A DNA stretch of 38,907 nt from positions 1 through 38,907 of the forward strand of contig NZ_JGZK01000009.1 of assembly GCF_000741695.1 (NCBI RefSeq), read 5' to 3'. Origin of the DNA: Bifidobacterium reuteri DSM 23975. GTDB lineage: Bacteria > Actinomycetota > Actinomycetes > Actinomycetales > Bifidobacteriaceae. Shown here piece by piece: positions 33,306 through 38,907 of this stretch (its first letter is position 1; each line of letters starts with the position of its first letter). The position numbers and the translations under genes were made by a program. The notes beneath the pieces are model-generated. The model had not been told where the DNA came from and searched no databases. It saw only the letters and a program-made list of their open reading frames with translations.

Positions 33306-33336
33306 CGTATGTTGCTATACAGTATAGCAGCATACG
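33306..33336. promoter_or_regulatory. 31-bp palindromic operator of the toxin-antitoxin operon
   Basis: CGTATG-t-TGCTATAC-a-GTATAGCA-g-CATACG is a palindrome of 31 bp with one mismatched pair and a single central base. It lies 19 bp upstream of the antitoxin start. A nested pair of half-sites is what RHH antitoxins use for cooperative autorepression. Confidence 0.72.
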
Positions 33337-33481
33337 TTATTCAGGGGCGCGCGGATTCGATTGAGGTCGGTCATTGCGGCTCATGCCGGGGATTTGCTGC
33401 CGGCGAGGCGGGCAGTCTGCAAGCGTCCGGAATGTGAACGGAATTATGGACTGTTTGTGGTCGGCGATTAGCGTCGGACGC

Positions 33482-34288
33482 ATGGTCACATGGGATTCGG
33501 AACAGTATCTGCGGTTCAACCGTGAGCGCACGCAGCCGTCGCGTGATCTGGCGATGCAGCTGCCGCCCGACGACGGGACGGTCCGGCGCGTGCTCGACAT
33601 CGGCTGCGGGCCGGGCAACAGCACGGCCGTGCTGCGCGAGCGCTATCCGCACGCCGAAATCCTCGGCGTGGACAGTTCGCCGGAGATGATCGAGGCCGCG
33701 CGCAAGGCGCATCCCGATATCGATTTCGCGCTGTGCGACGTGTCCGTGGAGTCCGGGGAGGCCGGAGACATCCTTGGCCTTGCCGATCTGCCGGATGACT
33801 TCGACGTGGTGTTCTCCAACGCCTGCATACAATGGGTGCCGGACCACAGCCACCTGATTCCGCGGCTGTTGGGACGCTTGCGTAAGGGCGGCGTCCTGGC
33901 CGTGCAGACGCCGATGAACTACGAGGAGCCGATTCACCGCATCATCGGCGAGATCGTCCATTCGCCGGCCTACGCCGACCGGCTTCCGCAGCAACGCGAG
34001 TTCTACAACCTCACGCCGCCTGAATACTGGGAACTGCTGCATACGTACGCCGCAACGTTCCGCATGTGGAAGACCACGTACATGCACACGCTTCCCTCGC
34101 ATGAGGCCATCATGGACTGGTATCGCGGCACCGGTCTGCGCCCATACCTGCAGGCGTTGGCGACCGATGAGGAACGCCGGATGTTCGAGTCGGAGGTATT
34201 CGCCCGCGTGCGGGAGGAGTATCCGACCCAATCCGACGGCAGCATTATCTTCCCCTTCCCGCGCTTCTTCTTCACTGCGGTGAAATAG
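33482..34288 (+). CDS. tam: Trans-aconitate 2-methyltransferase-like SAM methyltransferase
   Basis: A 268-residue class I methyltransferase. The N-terminus [24 protein letters not shown] is the signature of trans-aconitate 2-methyltransferases (Tam), which methylate trans-aconitate, an inhibitor formed from the aconitase substrate. The SAM-binding motif [15 protein letters not shown] (near residue 38) and the acidic loop [12 protein letters not shown] follow, then [13 protein letters not shown] and [18 protein letters not shown] (motif post-I region). Substrate assignment is by family only. The start ATG 33482 matches the family; an in-frame ATG at 33,446 is possible. No good ribosome binding site is seen. 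The 3' end overlaps the convergent acetyltransferase gene by 17 bp. Confidence 0.82.
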   Translation: MVTWDSEQYLRFNRERTQPSRDLAMQLPPDDGTVRRVLDIGCGPGNSTAVLRERYPHAEILGVDSSPEMIEAARKAHPDIDFALCDVSVESGEAGDILGLADLPDDFDVVFSNACIQWVPDHSHLIPRLLGRLRKGGVLAVQTPMNYEEPIHRIIGEIVHSPAYADRLPQQREFYNLTPPEYWELLHTYAATFRMWKTTYMHTLPSHEAIMDWYRGTGLRPYLQALATDEERRMFESEVFARVREEYPTQSDGSIIFPFPRFFFTAVK

Positions 34289-35042
34289 CTGGGGCGTCCG
34301 TCTCGACCTGCTCGATGACATGCGCGGGATTGCCGACCACGATCGCCCCTGCCGGCACGTCATGTGTGACGACCGCCGCCGCGCCGATGATTGCGCCGTC
34401 GCCGACCTTGACTCCTTGCAGCACGGTCGCGCCCGCGCCTATCCACACCCGTCGGCCGATGACGATTGGTCGGCATACCGTGGTGGCGCGACGGTAGGGA
34501 TCCTTGAGATGGTTGATGGTGATGAGCTGCACGTTCGGGCCCAGGAACGAATTATTGCCGATGGTGATGCCCCCGCGGTCCATCAACGTGCAGCCCCAGT
34601 TGATGAACACGTTGCGGCCGATGGTGATGTTATGGCCGAAATCCGTGTAGAAGGGCGGGTTGAAGCGGAACGACGGGTCCACCGGATGTCCGACGATGCG
34701 TTCGAATAGCTCGTGTGCCTCCTCCGGCTCGTGCCAGCCGGTATTGAGCTCGGCGCACAGCCGTTTCGTCGTACCGATGATGGACGCGATCGCCTCGTAT
34801 TCCGGTTCGTCCGGCGAGACCGGTTCGCCGCCGCGGTCACGGACGAGGATATTCAGGGCATGCGGGATGCCATGATGGTCCGGGGCCTGTTGAAGGTCTG
34901 AGGTGTGCTGAAGGCTCGGAGTGCTCCCAAGGCTTGAGGTGTTCGGAAGCGCGGCATCCGGATGATTCGCGTCTGGGCGCGTTCCAGGCGTTCCAGTTGG
35001 GCGGGCTGTGGGAGTGGGGAGGGCTTGGATTGTCCCAGTCAT
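34272..35042 (-). CDS. Maltose/galactoside O-acetyltransferase-like protein (LbH fold)
   Basis: A 256-residue acyl-CoA transferase of the left-handed beta-helix type. Residues 1-60 are a Pro/Thr/Ser/His-rich N-terminal extension without parallel in the family. Then the maltose-acetyltransferase N-terminal helices ([23 protein letters not shown]) and the hexapeptide repeats appear ([75 protein letters not shown]). These enzymes acetylate sugars from acetyl-CoA in the cytoplasm. The start, ATG 35042, has AAGGAAC upstream. The N-terminal extension could be a real tail or a late start could be used; the frame offers no better ATG near the conserved part. Confidence 0.85.
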   Translation of the reverse strand: MTGTIQALPTPTARPTGTPGTRPDANHPDAALPNTSSLGSTPSLQHTSDLQQAPDHHGIPHALNILVRDRGGEPVSPDEPEYEAIASIIGTTKRLCAELNTGWHEPEEAHELFERIVGHPVDPSFRFNPPFYTDFGHNITIGRNVFINWGCTLMDRGGITIGNNSFLGPNVQLITINHLKDPYRRATTVCRPIVIGRRVWIGAGATVLQGVKVGDGAIIGAAAVVTHDVPAGAIVVGNPAHVIEQVETDAPAISPQ

Positions 35043-35157
35043 ATGCGGTTCCTTATATTCACATGAGTGCGGTTCTTGCCTCCCATTGAATCGATATGCA
35101 GCTCATGCGTCCAATAGTGTCACGCGCGGCCGTGCAATGCCCTGAGGCTATGGCTGG

Positions 35158-35273
35158 AAAACGGGACGAAACATAAGTCAGCGACGAGGTCGACTTACGT
35201 TTCGTCCCGTTTTGGAGCGGCAAAGTGGGACGAAACGTAAGTCGGTGTCGTGTGAAACTTATGTTTCGTCCCG
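35158..35273. repeat. Tandem pair of hairpins built from four copies of one 16-bp motif
   Basis: The motif GGGACGAAACRTAAGT occurs at 35,163-35,178 and 35,227-35,242, and inverted at 35,195-35,208 and 35,257-35,272. Copies 1 and 2 form a 22-bp stem with one mismatch (35,158-35,179 with 35,192-35,213). Copies 3 and 4 form a 16-bp stem with one mismatch. On the minus strand the mismatches become G-U pairs and the second stem ends in GTTTT, so minus transcripts fold better. It lies after the TetR remnant and includes its stop codon, and may act as a strong terminator. Confidence 0.75.
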
Positions 35274-35570
35274 TTCGGGCATGCATCCGGTGCCGAATTC
35301 GGCGGCTGTGGCGACGCCGCGATGCATGAGCGCGGTCATGATGTCCGCCAATTCGTCGTCCGGAGCGTCCATATCGCCGCGCACCCATTGCTCGAGTACG
35401 GCGCAGATCGCGCCGGCCCAGAATCGGCTGGCATAGCGTGGGCCGATTTCGCGGGCCAAAGGACTGCGGTTCATGTTCTGCTGGATTGCGTCGATGATAA
35501 GACTTCCATATCCGGCTTCCAACAACAGCCGGTATTGCGGCGCGATGCGGCGGACCTCGCCGAGCGGCGC
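35259..35570 (-). pseudogene. TetR-family regulator, C-terminal remnant without HTH
   Basis: About 100 residues resemble the ligand-binding C-terminal part of TetR-type regulators (LGEVRRIAPQYRLLLEAGYGSLIIDAIQQN, then FWAGAICAVLEQWVRGDMDAPDDELADIMTALMHRGV). The N-terminal DNA-binding domain is missing: the frame leads directly into the 3' end of the flavoprotein gene at 35,612, with no HTH sequence in any frame. There is no ATG with a ribosome binding site near the left edge; TTG 35,525 has none either. The coding part ends inside the hairpin repeat (stop at 35,259-35,261). It looks like the relic of a deletion or recombination that joined two loci. Exact boundaries are uncertain. Confidence 0.68.
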
Positions 35571-35611
35571 ATCTGGGACTATTGCGCCCGGGTCTGCGAA
35601 CCGTATCTCAA

Positions 35612-36133
35612 TCAGGCGGACAGTGCTTCCTGATAGGCCTTGGTGGCGGCGGACAGCGCCTCATCGGTGATGCCGAAGGCGCCGAACGTCACGAACGGCT
35701 TGATCCAGGTGGCGCTCACGTAGTTGGCCGTGCCCTGGAAGGGGGTGAGCACCTGGTCGATGACGAACTTGTTGGAGCCGTCCGGCTGGTAGGCGGTCTC
35801 CGGGGAGCCGGTGGAGACGGCCACGCCGAATTCCTTGCCCTCGAAGGCGTGGCCTTCGGAACCGTATGCCCAGCCGTGCTGCAGCACCTCGTCCTCCCAG
35901 CTCTTGAGCAGCGCCGGGGAGGAGAACCAGTACAGCGGGAACTGGAAGACCACGCGGTCCGCTTCTTCGATGGCCTTCTGCTCGGCGGCCACGTCGATCT
36001 TGCCGTCCGGGTACAGCGCGTACTCGTCGCGAACGGTCACATTATCCAGTTTGGCGGCGGCCTCGGCTAGCGCCTTGTTGACGTGTGACTGGCCCTTGAG
36101 GTCAGGGTGGAACACCAGCACCAGAGTCTTCAT
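35612..36133 (-). CDS. NAD(P)H-dependent oxidoreductase, KefF/flavodoxin-like fold
   Basis: A 173-residue FMN-dependent protein of the flavodoxin-like NAD(P)H-quinone reductase group (Flavodoxin_2 family, like KefF and MdaB). Visible features are VLVFHPDLKGQSHVNKALAEA, the phosphate-binding loop with N-terminal beta strand (residues 5-24), FQFPLYWFSSPALLKSWEDEVLQHGWAYG, the FMN-binding core (near 70-98), and GSPETAY near residue 118. These enzymes reduce quinones or azo compounds by two electrons. AAAAGGAGAT lies 10 bp upstream of ATG 36133. It is divergent from the MarR-type gene, whose operator sits in the shared region, so it is a likely MarR target. Confidence 0.88.
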   Translation of the reverse strand: MKTLVLVFHPDLKGQSHVNKALAEAAAKLDNVTVRDEYALYPDGKIDVAAEQKAIEEADRVVFQFPLYWFSSPALLKSWEDEVLQHGWAYGSEGHAFEGKEFGVAVSTGSPETAYQPDGSNKFVIDQVLTPFQGTANYVSATWIKPFVTFGAFGITDEALSAATKAYQEALSA

Positions 36134-36336
36134 GATGTGTATCTCCTTTTCTTGATGATGTTGTCGATGGCCTTCTGCGCCGGCAAATATATGCCGGCTA
36201 ATTGCCATTCCGCTTACCAGTCTCGCAAATGACGCGCCCATCGGCGTTGCCTCTACGTCGTGGGCGAACGGCGGATGCCTGTTGCGGCTCATTCCAGCGT
36301 GCGATAGTCGTTCGCAGCCGGTTGTCCGGCGCCCTT

Positions 36337-36374
36337 ATATAGTTACCTATAGTCATTATCTTTAGTAACTATAT
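36337..36374. promoter_or_regulatory. MarR operator candidate
   Basis: atatagttac (36,337-36,346) and gtaactatat (36,365-36,374) are perfect complements with an 18-bp spacer, which includes a -10-like TATAGT (36,348-36,353). It lies in the 250-bp region between the flavoprotein and marR genes and ends 10 bp before the chosen marR start. Such two-part A/T-rich palindromes fit MarR-family autorepression. Confidence 0.65.
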
Positions 36375-36384
36375 GGGGATTGTG

Positions 36385-36960
36385 ATGACTGAAGATATGG
36401 ATGCCGTCGCGGCAGTCGATGCGCATATGGGTGCACGAGCAGGCGCGCCCGCGAAACTGCCGGCGGAGTGCGTGCGGGTGCTGATGGACGCCTGCTGGAA
36501 GGCGAAGACCATCGCCGAACTCATGCCGGAACTGCCGCGCGGAATGAAACCACGATACGTGCACGTCATCGACGCGGTATGGCATATCAACGCCCCACAC
36601 GGGCAGAGCACGGCCACGGCCCGCGTGGGCGATGTGAGCGCCTTCCTCGGCGTCACCACGCCCAGCGTGACCAAGCTCGTCGGCGAAATGGCCGAACGCG
36701 ACCTGCTGGTCAAGCATGCGGACGACACCGATCGACGCGCGGTCACGCTCACCCTCACCGAACGGGGGCTGGCCATCCGCAAAGCGTATGTGGCGGACTA
36801 TCACGCGCACCTGAGCGAACTGCTCGCCGCCATCACTCCGGAGGAATGCGAAACCGTCGCGCGCACGATAGCCAAGGCGCTGACCCTCATGCGTGAGGAC
36901 GACTGGCAGGTGCCGCGGGGGAAGCAAGAACGGCAAGGAAAGGAAGACAGCGCATCATGA
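36385..36960 (+). CDS. MarR-family transcriptional regulator
   Basis: A 191-residue regulator with a MarR winged helix-turn-helix (TARVGDVSAFLGVTTPSVTKLVGEMAERDLLVKHADDTDRRAVTLTLTERG, about residues 75-130), including the wing DDTDRRAVTLTLT and helices for dimerisation on both sides. MarR proteins sense small phenolic compounds or oxidants and repress efflux and oxidoreductase genes. ATG 36385 follows tggggat at about 8 bp; the ATG at 36373 lies inside the operator palindrome and is unlikely. The MFS exporter gene starts within its last codons (4-bp ATGA overlap), so both belong to one operon. The NAD(P)H oxidoreductase gene is divergent from it. Confidence 0.9.
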   Translation: MTEDMDAVAAVDAHMGARAGAPAKLPAECVRVLMDACWKAKTIAELMPELPRGMKPRYVHVIDAVWHINAPHGQSTATARVGDVSAFLGVTTPSVTKLVGEMAERDLLVKHADDTDRRAVTLTLTERGLAIRKAYVADYHAHLSELLAAITPEECETVARTIAKALTLMREDDWQVPRGKQERQGKEDSAS

Positions 36961-38438
36961 ATCAACACCACACAACACAATCATCTATGGCAACGCAGCC
37001 GACGCAGCTCACGAACGGCGGCAAACAGCCGGTAGCACCCAAGCTCGTCGTCGCCGTGGTGGCGCTCGCCATCCTGACCTTCCTCGGCATCCTGTCCGAA
37101 ACCTCGCTCAACATCGCCTACTCCACTCTCATGGAGGAATTCGGCATCGGAGCATCCGTGGTGCAGTGGCTCACCACCGGATACCTTCTGCTCCTGTCCG
37201 TGGCCATCCCCAGCTCGCCGTTCATGGTGCGCCGGTTCGCCACCCGCACCCTGTTCGTCGCGGCGGTCGCGATCTTCACCGCCGGCACAGTGATCGGTGC
37301 GCTCGCCGTGAACTTCCCGATGCTACTCGCCGCCCGACTCGTCATGGCGCTCGGCACCGGCATCTCACTGCCGTTGATCACCAACATCATTCTGGAGAAG
37401 GCGCCGCTCGAACAGCGAGGCGCGATGCTCGGCATCGTCAGCCTCGTCACCTGCGCCGCACCCGCCATCGGCCCGGTGTTCGGTGGCGTGGTGATGGAAT
37501 GGCTCAACTGGCATTGGATCTTCTATACGATGCTGCCGTTCCTCGTGCTTTCATTCTTCCTCGGCATGGCTTCGGTGCCGGAGATCCGCCATCCCGGCGA
37601 CGCCGAACACGCCACGATCAGCGTGCCCTCGCTGCTTCTAGTGGCGCTGGGGCTCGCCGGACTCATCGTGGCGGTCAGCTTCTTCGCCGAATGGAACGGC
37701 GACTGGCGGTTCTGGGCCACACTCGCAGCATCCGTGATGGTACTCGCCGTGTTCGTGGCCGCGCAGCTGAAGATGACGCATCCGCTCATCGAAGTGCGCG
37801 TATTCGGCTACGCCGGCTTCTCCTTGGGCATGCTTATCCTGCTCATGGCCTCCGGTGGCGTGCTGGGGTTGAACTTCCTGCTGCCGATTTTGCTGCAACG
37901 CGGTTTCGGCTTCGGCTCACTCGTCGCGGCGCTGATTCTGCTGCCGGGCGCAGTGGTCGGCGCCATCGCCGCGCCTCTGATCGGCGGCGCGCTCAAGAAC
38001 CACTTCCCGCCGAAATTCATCCTGTGCGGCTTCGTCGGCGTCACGTTGATGGACATCGCGCTCATCGCCGGGCATGCCAACGTGTGGGTGGTCGCCGTCG
38101 CGTACGCGCTGTTCATGGCCTCGTCCGGCTTCGTACTCGTACCCGACCAGACGCATGCCTTGAACCAGCTGCCGGCCCGTCTCAACGCCGACGGTTCGGC
38201 CGTGCTGAACACTGTCCAGCAGCTGGCCGGCGCGATCGGCACCGCCGTGGCCAGCGCGCTGATCACGGAATTCGCCTCTTCAGCCGCGCGTTCCGGTGCC
38301 TCGGCCTCCGACTCGTATCTTCAAGGGTTCGCGTCGAGCATGTGGCCGATCGCCGGCATGGCGGTAGTCGGAGCCGTGATGGCTGCGCTCATGTTCCGCT
38401 TCTCCGTCCGCCGCGCCCCGGAACTGACCGAAGTGTGA
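36957..38438 (+). CDS. DHA2-family MFS drug exporter (14-TM)
   Basis: A 493-residue major facilitator of the DHA2 (14-segment) drug:proton antiporter type. A 35-residue polar N-terminus precedes segment one (VAVVALAILTFLGILSETSLNIAYSTLME). VQWLTTGYLLLLSVAIPSSPFMVRRF and GIVSLVTCAAPAIGPVFGG (motif C) and WHWIFYTMLP after segment five are clear. Motif A is weak (RRFATRTLF in place of GxLADRxGRR). Relatives export dyes, antiseptics or antibiotics; the substrate is unknown. It overlaps marR by 4 bp, so it is translationally coupled and probably induced with it. GGAAAGGAAGAC lies upstream. The reading frame is intact, in contrast to the broken MFS gene at 31-32 kb. Confidence 0.92.
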   Translation: MNQHHTTQSSMATQPTQLTNGGKQPVAPKLVVAVVALAILTFLGILSETSLNIAYSTLMEEFGIGASVVQWLTTGYLLLLSVAIPSSPFMVRRFATRTLFVAAVAIFTAGTVIGALAVNFPMLLAARLVMALGTGISLPLITNIILEKAPLEQRGAMLGIVSLVTCAAPAIGPVFGGVVMEWLNWHWIFYTMLPFLVLSFFLGMASVPEIRHPGDAEHATISVPSLLLVALGLAGLIVAVSFFAEWNGDWRFWATLAASVMVLAVFVAAQLKMTHPLIEVRVFGYAGFSLGMLILLMASGGVLGLNFLLPILLQRGFGFGSLVAALILLPGAVVGAIAAPLIGGALKNHFPPKFILCGFVGVTLMDIALIAGHANVWVVAVAYALFMASSGFVLVPDQTHALNQLPARLNADGSAVLNTVQQLAGAIGTAVASALITEFASSAARSGASASDSYLQGFASSMWPIAGMAVVGAVMAALMFRFSVRRAPELTEV

Positions 38439-38471
38439 GCGGCGCGCTCGTCGGCAGTGTCCCTGCAGTGC

Positions 38472-38487
38472 CTCTGCGCAAGCAGAG
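38472..38487 (+). terminator. GNRA-tetraloop hairpin after the MFS exporter gene
   Basis: ctctgc and gcagag pair around the loop gcaa, a stable GNRA tetraloop, 34 bp after the MFS stop. No T-run follows, so it is at most a weak terminator. Confidence 0.4.
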
Positions 38488-38522
38488 CCAACACACTCCG
38501 CGTGTCTCGTGCGTCGTCCGAC

Positions 38523-38907
38523 TCATTTATCGTCATCTATAGTCATCATCCCATCTACAGGTGCGATAGCCGCGTTCCTCCGCGCATACGTCCTACGAAG
38601 AGAGATAAGAACGAGGCTTCTGCTGTTTTCGTGGGTTAGTTGGTGGGTTGGGGGTAGTCGGATGTCGAGGCCGCCGCATCGGAGCATGATCAGGCTGATG
38701 AGGTTGTCGACGTGGTGGAAGCCGTAGGCCATGCGGATGGTGACCTTGATGCGGTTGTTGAACGCCTCGAGCCTGGCGTTGGAGTACCCGAGTTCGATGG
38801 TGCGCAGGATGTCGGGGCGGCGTCTCCTGATCTTTTTGGAGAGTTCGGCGATTTCGGGGATGCGGCTGTGGGACGCCCAGAACACCCAGCGTTTGAGTTC
38901 CGCGGTG
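38523..38907 (-). CDS. ISL3-family transposase, C-terminal part (5' end outside the window)
   Basis: About 128 codons of the C-terminus are present; the gene begins beyond the right edge. The segment GYSNARLEAFNNRIKVTIRMAYGFHHVDNLISLIMLRCGGLDIRLP is characteristic of ISL3 transposases, DDE enzymes that move their element by cut and paste. The C-terminal DDE glutamate lies in this region (RLEAFNN). After RLPPTHQLTHENS the frame continues about 30 residues beyond a sequence that resembles an ISL3 end (38,615-38,637) and stops in flanking DNA at 38,523. Either the normal stop was lost or the annotated stop lies outside the element. Confidence 0.85.
   Translation of the reverse strand, partial: TAELKRWVFWASHSRIPEIAELSKKIRRRRPDILRTIELGYSNARLEAFNNRIKVTIRMAYGFHHVDNLISLIMLRCGGLDIRLPPTHQLTHENSRSLVLISLRRTYARRNAAIAPVDGMMTIDDDK
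38615..38907 (-). mobile_element. ISL3-type insertion sequence, right-hand part only
   Basis: ggcttctgctgttttcgtgg (38,615 onward, continuing gtt to 38,637) resembles the GGCTCTTC...TGTTTT terminal inverted repeat of ISL3 elements, so the element probably ends near 38,615. Only one end is in view, so neither the partner inverted repeat nor a target-site duplication can be checked. Confidence 0.6.

Noticed and set aside
35582..36070. Plus-strand open frame opposite the flavoprotein gene
   Set aside because: The minus strand has a complete flavodoxin-like protein with a good ribosome binding site; the plus frame has none.
1..38907. CRISPR array, tRNA or rRNA genes, prophage
   Set aside because: No regular repeat-spacer pattern, no cloverleaf with a T-loop (GGTTCRANNCC) in a gene-free stretch, and no phage structural genes were found by eye.

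Overview
The window looks like a chromosomal piece of a high-G+C Gram-positive bacterium, most probably a Bifidobacterium of the B. longum/breve type. Reasons: the streptomycin operon order rpsL-rpsG-fusA-tuf, the strong C/G third-position bias, AAGGAG-type ribosome binding sites, closeness of the ribosomal proteins and EF-Tu to actinobacterial ones as far as can be judged by eye, and the end of an ISL3-type insertion sequence at the right edge. The species cannot be fixed from the sequence alone.

Layout. 1-6,400: a BASS-family transporter, then the translation operon (S12, S7, EF-G, EF-Tu), with a perfect 13-bp hairpin between fusA and tuf and a strong terminator after tuf. 6,400-8,400: a HAD-type phosphatase and a zinc alcohol dehydrogenase. 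8,600-10,450: a visibly A+T-richer three-gene operon on the minus strand (unknown 411-aa protein, DUF4160, DUF2442) with a palindromic operator, followed by a solitary HicB-like protein. 10,900-12,500: a membrane protein plus a short GntR/YtrA-type regulator behind a promoter bracketed by a perfect 15-bp inverted repeat. 12,700-17,050: a UvrA-like ABC ATPase with a shifted stretch in its reading frame, and a MATE exporter. 17,200-23,300: a series of small regulator/enzyme pairs (NADP oxidoreductase with PadR, HhH-GPD glycosylase, AEC carrier, carboxymuconolactone decarboxylase-like protein with TetR, a LysR). 23,275-24,082 is the longest gene-free stretch and holds a good small-RNA candidate. 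24,083-28,930: flavodoxin, cupin, a FetAB-like ABC exporter whose ATPase is frameshifted, and a two-component system. 29,000-38,500: DedA, LysR with a divergent MFS exporter broken by an in-frame TGA, a RHH/PIN toxin-antitoxin pair, a trans-aconitate methyltransferase-like gene, an acetyltransferase, a headless TetR remnant ending inside a tandem hairpin array, and a MarR-controlled flavoprotein/MFS locus. The window ends inside an ISL3 transposase.

How the genes fit together. The left end is a conserved housekeeping core. From about 10 kb onward the content is accessory: efflux pumps (MATE, two MFS, FetAB, AEC), flavin/NAD(P)H oxidoreductases and many one-gene regulators, each next to its likely target and most with a readable palindrome in the promoter. 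This suggests a stress- and xenobiotic-response zone. Four genes here are damaged (UvrA-like, FetA-like, MFS, TetR), so part of the repertoire is decaying or the assembly contains errors.

The most unusual signals are the CU-rich small-RNA candidate near 23.6 kb that shares eight bases with the anti-Shine-Dalgarno tail of 16S rRNA, the uncharacterised operon at 8.6-10.4 kb, and the four-armed hairpin repeat at 35.2 kb. No tRNA, rRNA, CRISPR array or prophage was seen.
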